The translations under genes were made by a program, and so were the position numbers. From NCBI GenBank assembly GCA_029339505.1, contig JAQISU010000003.1, positions 15,713,001 through 15,777,000 on the forward strand: DNA of 64,000 nt. The letters run 5' to 3'. The notes under the pieces were generated by a model that did no database searches, had not been told where the DNA came from, and was given only the letters and a program-made list of their open reading frames with translations. The DNA is from Unio delphinus. Taxonomy: Eukaryota > Mollusca > Bivalvia > Unionida > Unionidae. Shown piece after piece: positions 13,380-26,332 of the stretch (positions are counted from its first letter, which is position 1; each line of letters begins with the position of its first letter).

Positions 13380-13473
13380 GCACAGGCACTTGATTCTGTA
13401 TAAATTAATGTATATTCTCACCATATAACACATGGTGAGTGTATACATTAATTTACACAGAATCAAGTGCCTG
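13380..13473. repeat. Large near-perfect hairpin
   Basis: CACAGGCACTTGATTCTGT and TAAATTAATGTATA are answered ~15 bp later by TATACATTAATTTA and ACAGAATCAAGTGCCTGTG, giving arms of ~38 bp. The right arm runs straight into the SINE head that follows. Confidence 0.85.
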
Positions 13474-13775
13474 TGGTTTTGTGGTTAGAGCGGATGCCAG
13501 ATGTCACGGGTTCAATTCTCGACCGAGTCATACCAAAGACTTACAACATGATACCTACAGCTGCCTCGCATGGCATTCTGCATTAAGAGGTTAGTGTTAG
13601 GACAGGTCGTCTTGGTATCAGGATAATGTGACTGGGTGGGACATCATGCTACATGTCTGCAGCATGATGCCCCAATGCTAGACATCAATATAAACTGTCA
13701 CACTGCAGACATTGTAGCAATATAACTAAAAGATTGTTAAATCTATGTTAAAAACCAAATCACACACACACAATT
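13472..13775 (+). mobile_element. tRNA-derived SINE, plus orientation
   Basis: tRNA-like head GTGGTTAGAGCGG with a box B-like GGGTTCAATTC, then the family body (GAGTCATACCAAAGACTTAC, GATAATGTGACTGGGTGGGA) and a 3' part ending in CA repeats. Confidence 0.75.
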
Positions 13776-16072
13776 ACATGTACCATCCACAATTTTGGTG
13801 GTTTATTTTGCTCAAAGGACCCAATATTGTTTTATAGAGACCATTCTTAATTCTAAATCAGTGATCCTGGGCTTTGCAAATGCTTGCAAATTGCGATTTT
13901 ATTTCCTTATTGCTGACAAAATATACCATATGTTGATATTTATGGCAAAAAGCACCATTATACAGAAATTGTTATATCATAATCTGCTTATGCTGATGTC
14001 TATCCTTAGTACTTGATGCATAACCCAGATAGTGATGCTATCTGACAAGCTACATTCAACCATCTCATAAGGCAGGAATGGGATTATAATCTATCAAATG
14101 ATGGCAGTATTTTTGTTTTCTATTTGATAGTGCTGGATTACCCAATAAGCCGACTATACACTGGCCTATGGGCCCCATGCCTTTTAGGGGCCACTCAACT
14201 ACGGTTCAACATAATATTGATAGATATTTTCCAAAGGGGAGCCCCAAAATTTTGACTGCCTAAGGGCCTCCCATAGGGTTTAATCTGGCACTGCTTTTTG
14301 AAAAATGTACCAGAAGCAATAGTTTTGCTGAAACGTCAAATGAAAACTGATTACATTTGAAGCATCAGTCATCAGAGGTCTTGCTTGGATTTTAAAACTA
14401 GGAGTCCAGGATTCCCGTTTTGGTAATAATTGAAGTCCCACCAGCAAACGTTGCAGTCCCATCCCAGACAATGTTGAACTTTGCAGATTGGATGAACTGA
14501 TGGTTGCCATTGCGTTTAATTTCCACATTTTTTATAACACTGACATGTATAACTGTGTCTGCGTATTCGGTGTGTCTGGTAATTCTGCACAAGGATATGT
14601 CATTTCTGTAAACTATGGATCACATGTTGTTTTGGTTGAAAAGTCAATTTTTGGCTGAAATGCCAGAAAGAGGCCAAAGTAATATATTTGGTTTCCATAG
14701 CCTGATGGATAAACATTACATCTTTTGAAAGATATGTGCAGAATAGGCTGCCATATCTTGAGTCGTGGAATTATAGGGGTGATATCCCATTGCCCAAACT
14801 TTGTATTATTCTGAATATAATATTCTGGTGATAATTGCAGCTTTTCAATTGGTAAGCATTGCAGAATTTAATTTTCATCAATTGAATTTGGTATGGGTTT
14901 TGCACCAAAATTGATGACTTTAGATGCACACAATAGCCTGACAGTGGTGTAACTCTTGTTAGTCCTTCAGGGTGAGACTGATTTTTGTCAATTGAATGAA
15001 TGGTCATATTTCAAACACTATGCCAGGCATCACACGCTTTCTTACACTTGGTTACTATTCTATCTAAACTGTCAGTTCAATAACTTCAGCACTTTTCTAA
15101 ATCTCATTAAAATCTTTTTCCGTTTGCCAATCAACCCCAAATACCAGATTTGCAAACAAACATTTTGTCCAACTCTTGATGTCTTGATTTTGAGGTTGCA
15201 TGCACTATTTATTTGGCTACTATTAAAAATGAACAAAATAATGGAAGCTAAAGTTCTGGTATACTCGTAAAATATTATAATAACCACATGTACATCTCTG
15301 GATCCTCGTGTCTCTGAATTCAGTCGTCGTAAATTTCAGCACATTTTCCCCACCTAAGCTGTTAGTCTAAGTCTTTGAACTATTTGCAACATGCTCTTTT
15401 GATGTACTCTTATAAATACAGCAGGCACATCTGGGGGTATTTTAACCACTGAATTCTGTCATTGTAAATATCAGCACAGCTAAAATGATAAAGTAATCAA
15501 CATATTCTCACTCAGTAAGTTGTTGAAGTAGGGCTGGCAAATTTTTGACTTTGCTGCCCAGCTATTTGCATGCATATGGAGGACTCCTACACAGGTGATT
15601 TTCTGCATCCCTTACCAAATATTTGCGTCCAAATATGCATAATTAAGCGTTTCTGAGACCTCTGAATCATTCATGATTCTGTACATATACTAAGCAAATG
15701 AAGAAAAAAAAATGTGTCTCCCTCATTGTTTTACAATTATTTGATGTTGCTGCAGCAATGACAAAAAAGCATTTGTTTGGTCCTTCAAAGACCTCCTTTA
15801 GCAATGGCTTCATTAACATATCAACCTTCAAGAAAGTCTGTAACAATCTTAATTAAAAGCATTGTTTTCATAGTGATTATTTCTTGTGCCATGAAAGGTC
15901 CTGTTTGCAAAAATGGTCATGATTACAATCTCTACCAATGATTTAAATCACAAATTAAAGTTACAATATTTTGAACAATAGATATCTGTCCATCAAGTTA
16001 AATGAAGATGGGACATCATGCAAGAATGTTAAAACTTTTTAGTTTGTTAATATGTTTTCATTTTTCTGTCAA

Positions 16073-16703
16073 CAGCCTCATGCCTTTGGTAGCCTCAGCA
16101 TCATGGTAGTTGTCTCGGGCAGACCAAAATCTTGCACAGTTTAATTACATTTACATGTAGCATATAAGGAACTATACAGTAATGTGATATTTGGATAATA
16201 AATATCAGAGTGAATTGTTGCATGAAATGTGTTTGTTGATAGTGTGATGAGGATCAAATGAAGACTATCATTTTTTATATGTTTTATTTGCGTTTTCAAA
16301 TGGGATTCGACAGATACATGAATTTTCATATGCATGTATTTGAATTTTCATATGCATGCACAGGGGCTCGTATAGTTGCTTACATGTATGACAGGTAAAT
16401 TATAAGAAACAATATGAGCCCCTGTTTATGCATGTATATTATGTACCACAGTTTGGAGTGTACTACACAAATGTAAGTTGTCAATATATAAGTGTATTTC
16501 AAACTACTTGTCTTCATTACAAATTACCATTTTCTTTTTCTCTGCATAAATCCTGGTCACTGATGACCTCTGCTTATGTCAACAATATTACTTTAGTCCA
16601 GATGCATATGAAAAGCCTCATGCCTTTGGTAGCCTCAGCATCATGGTAGTTGTCTCGGGCAGACCAAAATCTTGCACAATTTAATTACATTTACATGTAG
16701 CAT
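16073..16703. repeat. Pair of ~90-bp direct repeats
   Basis: Copies at about 16073-16162 and 16614-16703 share GCCTCATGCCTTTGGTAGCC through to TTTACATGTAGCAT with one difference seen. Between them is an inverted repeat (ACAGGGGCTCGTAT at ~16359, ATATGAGCCCCTGT at ~16411). The repeats could be ends of an unidentified element. Confidence 0.75.
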
Positions 16704-18959
16704 GTTACATGCATATGCATGAGATAAAAGAATAGTACTGTATATGAATTATGAAAATGACGACATTTTTGTAAAATGAGCCACAAAATATTGAGATTGG
16801 TGATTTTTTGGGCAACAATATTTTTAAACCCAGGGCCATCCCTGTAAATGCCCATCTTATCTTCTTGCAAAGGTTTTTCTGTCTGTGTGTGGTTTTGACT
16901 GATCTGCCTTAATTCTGAGGCAAAAAAATCTAAATTCCCCAAAAAATAAGGTTTTTCCTTAGGTATCTTGTAGTGCAGCTAAAACGTCCAGATTATTTTG
17001 TATCATTGTAGAGCCACATCTGTCTTCCTTTCTGTAATACCACCCACTTTAGTGTATCATACATGACCTTGATGTTACAGTGCTCGAAAGTAGGCTACTA
17101 CCTCCAGACCCGTAAATATGGTGCCAGGGTTTAATGAGTTAAATAGTAACATTTCTCCAGAATGGTTTAATATTTGCCTATGTAAATAGTAAACATTCTG
17201 TAGAATGGTTTAACGTTTGCCTATTTAAATATTAGAATTTTCATTTTAATTTCAATTCCTTTTATCTTGCAGTTGACTTCACTTTATACTAAAATTTGTT
17301 TCATGTTGAGGTGTCACATTCATCTGTATGATGAATCTAACCTTGAAATACGTTATACTACAGTAGTGATACCAAACGTTTGTAAAAAATGTAGTATCAA
17401 ATATACAGTATGTTTGTAAAATCAAATAACATCAACTTTTTCACACAAAAAATACTGTAATCATTGTAATATTTTTATATTTTGTGTATGCATCATTGGT
17501 TACCTTTAAACAAAGATGTAATTTAGGGCTTTTGCACAAATATACACTTTTTATCCTAACAGTTTAATAAGCAGACATATGAGCATGTGTGATCATTACC
17601 TTGTTTTTGAGATCTGAAAAATTCAGTTTATATTTATGGCTGCAAAATTTGTTCAGGGAAGTTCCCATATGTCATATGTGACAAGTATGAGTAGGTTACC
17701 TTTTAACAGTTAATACATTCAGAAAAGACAGAATTGTTAAATTTTTACATATGAAAGCAGAAAAAATACAGTAATGAGGTTGCCATTTTGAGACATTTTT
17801 TAATTGCAATTGCTTATTCCATGTAACTGTAACGTCTGTTGCAACAATGTACTTTGAAATGAGCAGAGCAATATCAATGTATTGGAGTGAATTAAACTGG
17901 TAGCAGTGTCTTTATTTGTATGGCAATAAAATTAAGTATGAATATTGAATAAACTCATACTAGAACCAGTAATAAATGTTTTTGTTTTGTTTCTAAAGTT
18001 CACAAAATAAATGAAGCTGCTATAAAAGATATTATATTTAAATACCCACATTAAAATGTCATGAATAGAACATGTACTGTACATGTATCCATTCTAGTGT
18101 TTGATGTATTTGGTTATATCTTTTTTCTTATTTCATATTTTGATGCACCTTAATTGGATTCAATGTAGGAAATACTAATTCATATATTAGTTTGTGGAGA
18201 TACAAAATCAATAAATAATAATGCTCCTTGATTAGAAGTGAAAATTAAATTTCATGTTACTTTATGAATTAATATTTTGTAGAAAAAAGCATTAAGTAGA
18301 AGCTGTTTAAGAATTATGATTGTGTGTTGCATTTTTTTTAAAAATGCATGCAGAACAAAATCAACAAATTGCATGGAAATCGTGAATTATATTTTCAAGC
18401 TCAACATTAGTTTCTTTATGAAATCCCACCAATATTCAGCAAATCCACCTTGCCCCCCCCCCCCACTTTCAGACACAGGGAAGAATTTCCTTCATTTAAG
18501 ATTTCGTTTTGGATAAACCCTATTAATAGTCATGGTTCAACATTGAAACTTCCCAGATATTGAGACATTTTTAAAACTTCTTGAATTTTTATGAGACAAT
18601 CCATTAACTTTTTGAGGTAAGATGCAATGGTATGGCTGAAAGAAAAATTACTTTTTACCCCTCCATCCCCTGATGATTATGGTAAGTTATGAATGGAAAT
18701 AATGTCCCCTGGCTGTTGTAATAGACTAACATTTTCAGATAGATTGTTACTTTATTAGGGAATTTGATGACTATAATAATGATCTGCGAATGCAGTTTAA
18801 ATGGTTGCATGACTCACTTTCCAACAGAAAAAACATTTCTCCTTGAAAACTTTTTGAAGTATTGCAAAAGTACTTTAAATGTCCATATAAAAATCAAGCC
18901 TGTATGATCTATGAGAAAGAATGACAGACACTTCATTAAAACAACTGTGCTTTTCACAG

Positions 18960-19076
18960 GATGGCAGCCCCGTTGGTTTGTTCTGGACAATGGAATTCTG
19001 TCATACTACAACTCTGAACAAGATGTGAATAATGGCTGTAAAGGGTCTCTGCGCATGGCAGTATGCGATATAAGAG
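18960..19076 (+). CDS. PLEKHA8: PLEKHA8-like exon 2 (PH domain core)
   Basis: The acceptor TTTTCACAG precedes 18960. Phase 1 joins exactly to exon 1 and gives [17 protein letters not shown], the hallmark of the FAPP PH domain. The exon is 117 bp, phase 1 to phase 1, and ends at G|GTAAGG after MAVCDIR. Confidence 0.95.
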
Positions 19077-20282
19077 GTAAGGCAGGCTTGCTGAAATTTA
19101 AATTATTAGTACATTGAATTCTAATTGACCCAGCTTCTGTAACTTTTACTATCCAACATTTGTATTTATTGTATACTCCAACATATAAAAAATTGTATAT
19201 CCTGACCTAAGGACTAGTAGAATGCATAATCGGCACTTCTGTATCTTGAATTGGAGCAGCCCATTGGGTTAATACATTATAACAATAACTCTTTGGGTTA
19301 ATACATTATAACAATAACTCTTTGGGTTAATACATTATAACAATAACTCTTTGGGTTAATATATTATAACAATAACTCTTTGGGTTAATACATTATAACA
19401 ATAACTCTTTGGGTTAATACATTATAACAATTACTCTTTTGGTTAATACATTATAACAATAACTCTTTGGGTTAATACATTATAACAATAACTCTTTGGG
19501 TTAATACATTATAACAATAACTCTTTGGGGACACATTATAACAATAACTCTTTGGGTAATACATGATATGATAACTATAAGATTGGATTAATACATTATA
19601 CAATAACAAGCCTTTCAGTAATTAATGTCTGCTTTTAACGGATATTTTGAATCAAGTCCAAATTATGACTTCTGGAAAGTGGTTAAGTAAGCGTTAGATA
19701 AAATCCTCTCAGTCAAAACACTGCCTATTCCTTTCTTTTGTACCTCTGGACATCTTTGAGAGAGTAAAAAAAAAACCAGGGTCTTAACAGGTACATTCAT
19801 ATTCCTGCATCTGACTGGCTGTGTCATTGTATGTTAACCAATCAGTTTAATGTTATCTTTGACAATGTGTACATGGGTCAGAAACTTTAGACACACCCAA
19901 GATTGGCTATCTGTTATAGCATAAAAAAAAGAAGTAATTCATTTGCATTTTACAAGATATGTGACTCCAACAAAAATGTAAGCTATAGCAAAAGACATGA
20001 CATTAATAGGCCTTAAGTCACCACAACATGTTCTGAAAAAAAAAACAGTATCTTAGAGTCAAACACCATTCTATACATAAACCTCCAGTTTTCAGTTGGA
20101 TAATAACATATATTATTCAAGATTTTCATCTTGAAAGTTACAGATTGTATACCAAACTTAAAGAATTTGGGCAGGTAAGTTTGCAATTAATTATTGACAA
20201 CACTTTTTTATGAAACCCTTAATGCACTTAACAAGGTACAATATTAAAATATTTATTTCCGATCTGTTTACCATTTTGTCAG
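19077..20282 (+). other. PLEKHA8-like intron 2
   Basis: Holds the 29-bp minisatellite at 19262-19600; otherwise AT-rich intron with nothing further supported. Confidence 0.85.
19262..19600. repeat. 29-bp minisatellite
   Basis: About ten near-identical head-to-tail units (TTTGGGTTAATACATTATAA + CAATAACTC), decaying at the right end. No spacers, so it is not CRISPR-like. Confidence 0.92.
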
Positions 20283-20438
20283 TTCATCATACAGACAATA
20301 CCCGTTTGGATCTGATCATACCTGGGGAGCAGCATTTCTATGTAAAGACCGCCACCCCTCATGAAAGACAGCAGTGGTTAATTGAACTTGGCTCAGCCAA
20401 GGCCTCTCTCAACAATGGAAGGTCAGAAGAGGATTCAG
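20283..20438 (+). CDS. PLEKHA8: PLEKHA8-like exon 3 (PH domain end)
   Basis: Acceptor TTTTGTCAG, then VHHTDNTRLDLIIPGEQHFY and the C-terminal PH helix ERQQWLIELGSAKASL. It ends in phase 1 at TCAG|GTACAC. Residue order and spacing match the family, so the PH domain is complete. Confidence 0.95.
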
Positions 20439-21116
20439 GTACACTACGTGTTCAGCAAAATTTGATCATCATATTAACTCGACTTTTTATTGGCTGTTCT
20501 TAGGTATCTCTTGAATGATGATTATCTCAGTATTAATTAGACATGGGTTCAATTACTTTTGTCAATTACAAGTACAATAATTTATGATGTGCTTGCAGAT
20601 GTCAGTTACAATTTCAATTTGAATTACTCAGTTGTGAGTGTTAATTTACAACTACAATTACACCATATAGAGGATATTCAATTATAATTGCAATTAGATA
20701 TTGTAATTAATTACTCAATCACACAAATCGGTGTAATTTAACCCAATTGTGAATCCAACAGTAGACTAATTAAAATCATTTATGTAAAATTTTCTTATCT
20801 AACACTTAGCTTTAATGTTGATTCTTTGTTAAAGCCTATATTAGTAGTCTAACACCTACCAATTAAGATAATTTTCTTAAGTTCTATAATTTGTTTGGAA
20901 TATAGAAAACATCTTTCCTTTTGTAATGGAGTTGTAGTTGAGCAATTATGCAAATCTAGACCTTCAGTTACAATTACAAAATGCAGTAACACCATTTTGA
21001 TGATGTTCAATTACAGTTACATGTATAAAATACAGCGTAATTGTAATTAAATAATCAATTACATTCATTGCATTAAGATTGAGTAAATATTTAAGTCTTT
21101 GACAATACTTGCAGTA

Positions 21117-21387
21117 TTTGGGTGTGTGTATTTTGGATTATTAACATAGCTTTAATAACAATTTTCGAGTCATATCGCTATGTTTATAGTCTGGCAGTTT
21201 ATAATGATGTAAAGCACTATGACCTCATGTAGCATCATGTCCCACCCTGTCACATTATCCCAACACCAGGCTGACTTGTCCTAACAATAACATCTTACTG
21301 CTAAGCACCAAGCAAGGCAGCTGCTGGTACATCATTTTTATTAGTCTTTGGCATGACTTGGTGGTGACTAAACCAATGACCAATTGG
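21117..21387 (-). mobile_element. tRNA-derived SINE, minus orientation (left half of a pair)
   Basis: Minus-strand copy of the family with CCTGTCACATTATCCCAACA, AGCACCAAGCAAGGCAGCTG and the tRNA-like end near 21387. It abuts a plus-strand copy. Confidence 0.7.
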
Positions 21388-21550
21388 TCTGGTGGCCTAG
21401 TGGTTTGAGCATCTGCCTTGGATATGGGATGTCATGGGTTCAAATCCTAGCCAAGTCATAACAAGGACTTACAAAAATTGTAGGTACAGTGGCCTCACTA
21501 GGAATTTGACATAAAGAGGTTAGTGTTTGGACTGGTCATCCTGGTGTCAT
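21388..21550 (+). mobile_element. tRNA-derived SINE, plus orientation (right half of a pair)
   Basis: GTGGCCTAGTGGTTTGAGCA and the box B-like GGGTTCAAATCC, then the SINE body; truncated after the CATCCTGGTGTCA block. Head-to-head with the previous copy. Confidence 0.72.
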
Positions 21551-22412
21551 GTTTCTTTACACCCAAACTGTTCTATAATTTTGCCAACAGTATGCATATA
21601 ATAATCACTTGAAAACATTAAAAAAAATAGCTGATTGTGTGACAGTTCATATTCCCCTGACAAATCAAAGAAGTTCAAAAATGTTGACACTATCTTTCTA
21701 AATATGGAATAATATATAAAATATAGTCACATGGGGATTTATAATAAAATGGATTGAAACTGTACTGACTAATGTTGATGAAATCAATTGCACATGTAAT
21801 TAGTATTTTGATCTAAATTTTTATAGGCACCAACAATCAATTAACAGGTGTCTTAATCCCTGCTGCATGCAAAGATCTAACCTCCTCAAATTTATCTCAT
21901 TTCATTAGTCGCATGAACTTTGAAAGTTCGTACACTATAAAATTAATATTCAGTTTGTACAAATAGATCCCAAAATAGAGAATATAACCAACACAGTACT
22001 TGCATTCCTTTTATACTTTCTAATATGTCCAACAGCAAACTGCTCAGACCAAGATAATGTGCCTGCAGATCTTGGTCTATCAACAGATCTGAGTCTATGC
22101 AGTTTGTTAGGAATAAACAGTAGAACAAATACATATACCCTGATCTGTAGGTTCAGTATGCTAAGGCAAATCAGGATCTTTGTTTTTTACAGCTGACTTA
22201 TAAGCATGTATATATGGTACCGAAGAGTTAAAGTTGGAATTTTCATGCATCTAAAAATTAATAGTATGTGTACTTTTGCATGGATATTTACATCCTGGAA
22301 AACCCTGATATATATTTGAAATCATACACCACAGTAACTTAAGTCATAAAGTTGATTCTTATTAATCAGTCGGACGCTATGTTGCAAGCATGCTTTTTTC
22401 TGTGAATTGAAG

Positions 22413-22537
22413 GTAAAATTTCTCCTGACATTGTGCGGTCCAAGAAATCTGAACTTCGACTATACTGTGATGTATTGATGCAACAAGTCCATTCAGTTAA
22501 AATGGCAGTCCAAGAAAAGGAAGTTCCTGACATACAG
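22413..22537 (+). CDS. PLEKHA8: PLEKHA8-like exon 4 (linker, SELRLYCD segment)
   Basis: Starts in phase 1 after GAATTGAAG and encodes the conserved KSELRLYCDVLMQQVH helix that follows the PH domain in FAPP proteins. It ends in phase 0 at ATACAG|GTAAAT. Confidence 0.92.
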
Positions 22538-24080
22538 GTAAATGAGACTTGTTTTGTAAAAAATATTTTTTTATTTCACCTGTATCACATGGCAAGTCAG
22601 ATATCACTTTCTGATATCAATAGTGATTGTAATTAAGTAATTCAGTCTTTAGGATTTTGAAAGTCAAATGTAGTATGTGAACATAGTAGCAGGAAGAGGC
22701 TAGTTCCCACATAATTATTGTAATTATTCTTATTGCACCAAAAGTTCCAAGAACCACTCTTAATAGTCCACTAATCACTCTTGATAGTCTGCGAACCACT
22801 TGATTTCCAAGGTGGCTGTCTAGGGAAACAAAAGAATCTGACGTTAACTACTTGCTGATCATCAATCAGTTCTAAAATAAAAATGAAGAGATGCAGATAG
22901 AGTATCCTGGCTCTTGATATATTTTGTCTTGGCATCTTATTCATCTATAAATTCTCAGTTTTAGCAATACAACTTGGTATACTATATTGAGAGTTGACAT
23001 CAATTTTAAGAGCTTAACCCGATTAGGGTACAATTGGGGCTCAAATTTCACTGCCATTACAGTATAGTGACCCCTCATATCCCTGCCAGTATAGTCATGA
23101 ATCCTTCACTATAATGCCACTCAATATAACACTTTGTGTATAGTGTAGGTATAGTCATAGATCCAAGGACATTCATTTTCATATTTTCTGTTATCTTCAG
23201 TAATAGAAATTTTCACTTAATATTAGCTTTTGGCTCAAGAGAGCCAATAATACCTTGTTTTTCACATTTATTAATAAATGTGGAATGCAGATATAGCTAG
23301 TAGAGATGAGAGTTCAATATTCCAGTCTGCATACCCAGGGTTAGCTGACGTTTAATTTGTAAAATTTGCATTAGAACATTTCCTTGATTTCTCTTGACAG
23401 ACTCGTATCATCTGCATCAGAAATAATGTAAGCTAAACTGCTCAAGACATATTGATTTATTTATACTCACATTTGAAGTTTCCAAGACAAGTGGTTGAGT
23501 ACCGCCAACTGGTTAAGGAAAGAACCAGAAAGGAGGGATGTCAAGACATAAGAAAGATAATCTGTTTGCTAATGAAAATAGTTGCAATGGTAAACAATGT
23601 TCTTCAGTGGCAGCAACCATGGCACAAAGTGATATCCTACAACAGATAATATCCCTGGGGCAACATATGCGAGTTGTGGAAAATAATGTTTGAATACCAT
23701 AAAGACCTGTTACTTAACTTAGTTTTAAATTTGCCATAATTGCTGTGGTTTGGTTCTCCCATTACAAATATCAGATGGTGAGAGGGAAATTAGTTGGCAA
23801 AACAGAATTCAAGCTGCTGTTAACATCAGAAACAGTGAATAAACCGATGACATTCAGATACAAAGGGTTTATATTGACCCAATTTGTGAGGTTTTGAAGA
23901 AATGAAGTAATACTTTATGCAGCAAATAATACTCACCAGCGCAGCAAACTAAATTAGGTAATTATGTAGATATTTGTTGTCAGAAAAGGGAAATAAAGTT
24001 TAAACAATGCCAGTCTTGAATATGCATGTATCTTATAATAATATTGTCACCCATCAGATACCTTTAAGCATTGTCAACCT

Positions 24081-24239
24081 GACTTTGGAGGTAGGATAGT
24101 GGACTGGTTCCCTGACTTTGGAGGTAGGATAGGGGACTGGTTCCCTGACTTTGGAGGAAGGATAGGGGACTGGTTCCCTGACTTTGGAGGTAGGATAGGG
24201 GACTGGTTCCCTGACTTTGGAGGAAGGATAGAGGACTGG
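24081..24239. repeat. 33-bp tandem repeat
   Basis: Five units of GACTTTGGAGGTAGGATAGG + GGACTGGTTCCCT. All frames stay open only because 33 is divisible by 3, so the apparent peptides are not taken as genes. Confidence 0.92.
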
Positions 24240-24529
24240 CAACAGAAATTGACTCCTGGCATATACAGCACTTTTAGATTCATACACAAGATATTGTTTG
24301 GATATTAAATATTGAAAATATAAAAAAAAGACTTTACATGACTTCTCAGAACTGGCTTCAAGTTAACAGAATTTAGCCAAATTTGACTATAAAGCATTTG
24401 GGTATGAAGGCCTTCACAGCATTGTCTGAAAGATGTTTTTCACCCCTTGCTGCTGTTAAGAAAATTATAAAACCCTTGAATAGCTCTAAAAATATATAAA
24501 ATTGTGGTATGAATTGTTTTTGTTTTTCT

Positions 24530-25625
24530 AAAGTATCTTATTGCTATGATAACTGCAGCATGGCAGTTTAAAGTAACGTCTAACACTGGAGCATCATGCC
24601 ACTGACATGTAACATCATGTACAGTCGACTCCGGTTAACTGCACATCCTCGGGCCCGTCACGAGACTGTGCAGTTAACCGAAGTGTGCAGTTAACCGAAG
24701 TACGGTACAATACAGCTTTAAATCAGCACGGCACGAATATGTATGAAGAATAAATATAAACAATGATTAGAATCCACTCTTTCAACTTTTACTTAAATGT
24801 TAAGCTTGTTTTCCTTCCTCCGAACACAACTTCACTGATTCAACCAATGGATCAAGGAATTATAGCAAATTTCAAGAAATTCTGTACATTGCTAGTTATT
24901 CAAAAACTGATGTCAGACATTAATGGGTCATCTCCCGCAGATAAAGTGTTAAGCTCCAAAGTCGTCTGCATCCTGTTTTTTTGCCATGTTGTCGTTTAAA
25001 TTGAATTCCGTTGCGCATTTTCCATCTTTCCAACCATCCATTTGTTGGTTTGAAATCATTCAAACCCGAACGGTTTAGAGCAATGTTTCCCATGCTGTAC
25101 ATGTACTAGGATTTTTCACACGCTATTGCTCTCTAGTGGGCGCGGATATATATGTATATACCACCTAAGGCATCCTTTACATGTCAATCATTTACAAAGT
25201 GGCATTTACCAGCTTATTTGTCGGCTTGTTTGAAGCGCTACAACAGTGGACTGGCAATAACTGATCATGACTATACATTGTGCAGTTAACCAGAGTAAAA
25301 TCGTAATGAATAATGTGCCATGGGCAGAAATTTATCGTGCTATTATCCGGTGTGTGCATTTAAGCAAAATGCAGTTATCCGAAGTTTGTTCCTATTGAAA
25401 AGCATTGGGGAAAAACGTGACTACGTGCAGTTATCCGGAGTGTGCAGTTAACCGATGTGCATTTAAGTGGAGTTGACTGTATCACTCAGTCACGTTATCC
25501 TGACACCAAACCAACCAGTCCTAACACTAACCTGTTAATATTGAGCACTAGTACGATTTCTGCTAATACCATTTTTTAAGTCTTTGTGGTTAATCATTGG
25601 GGGTTCAATCCTGCACCTCCTATAT
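24530..25625 (-). mobile_element. SINE interrupted by a Tigger-like element
   Basis: SINE sequence in minus orientation stops at ...AACATCATGTA (24621) and resumes at 25480 with TATCACTCAGTCACGTTATC, the next block of the family. The insertion is therefore younger than the SINE. Confidence 0.8.
24622..25479 (+). mobile_element. Non-autonomous Tigger/pogo-like DNA transposon relic
   Basis: Ends CAGTCGACTCCGGTTAACTG and, on the other strand, CAGTCAACTCCACTTAAATG, with TA duplications on both sides, as in the pogo/Tigger group. On the plus strand around 24800-24870 there is a DDE transposase piece (VFLPPNTTSLIQPMDQGIIA, the typical Tigger motif). On the minus strand around 25070-24960 there is a CENP-B-type HTH piece (NGWLERWKMRNGIQF). 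The two domains are therefore inverted relative to each other, and the element cannot make a transposase. Confidence 0.88.
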
Positions 25626-26332
25626 CAAAGGTGTATAATCTGAGTAGAACATTGACATAGCTAAATAGAATTTGAAGGAAAGCATTCTGGCGCTGAGGCT
25701 TTTCTAACATTTGGTTTATGATGCTGACGCACCAAAAGATGTGGATAATAGAGTAAATTAGGATAGTTGTTCATATATATAACAGTATTTAAAAGAAATC
25801 TCAACAGAAAGCATTCTGCTGAGAACTAGATTTTTGGCCATCTACTCATTCATTTGACTCTATCAGCAAAGGAAAGTTTTCTGGCCCATCTTGACCTCAT
25901 GTGTATTATAAAAAAGCATATTTAAGGCAACATTCTGAAGGCAAAGGTGACTGAAAATTGGCACAGTGTTGGGTAGAGTGGGGTGCAGAGGTGGCAATAA
26001 AATCAGACACATTTGAGATGCTCTTTCTTTCTTTTTTTTTTTTTTCTTGTAGTCACTAGCGGTAGTTATATTTACAATTTTTGATATCTTCACATAAAAG
26101 AAAAATTTCACCAATGTTTTGGCAAAATAATTAATACCATTTAAGAAGCAAAAATAATAATGGTGTTTTTTGGTCAGAATTAGTTAATGATAAGGGTGAT
26201 AAATAAATATACTATAAAGTCTTTCTCCAAAATACATTTTCTTTAAAATTGATGTGCAGTATTACAGATTTTTAAGATAATTAAGGAAAGGTAGGATCAT
26301 GTTTTTGTCTTAATGCTATTTTAATTATTTAG

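Larger units (their letters stand above)
12129..18959 (+). other. PLEKHA8-like intron 1
   Basis: 6.8 kb between exon 1 and exon 2. It contains a large hairpin at 13380-13473, a SINE at 13472-13775, and a pair of ~90-bp direct repeats at 16073 and 16614 that flank a short inverted repeat. The rest is AT-rich with no supported gene. Confidence 0.8.
20439..22412 (+). other. PLEKHA8-like intron 3
   Basis: Contains an ATTACAATTA-rich low-complexity stretch (20560-21070) and a head-to-head SINE pair (21117-21550). No other gene is supported. Confidence 0.8.

Noticed and set aside
13472..13560. tRNA-like sequence with box A and box B
   Set aside because: SINE head: no cloverleaf with a proper acceptor stem, and the same body follows as in the other dispersed copies.
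19262..19600. Regular repeats that might look like a CRISPR array
   Set aside because: Head-to-tail 29-bp units without spacers in an animal intron; a minisatellite.
24054..24308. Open frames over the 33-bp repeat on both strands
   Set aside because: A minisatellite with unit divisible by three opens several frames at once; no start context, splice or homology support.
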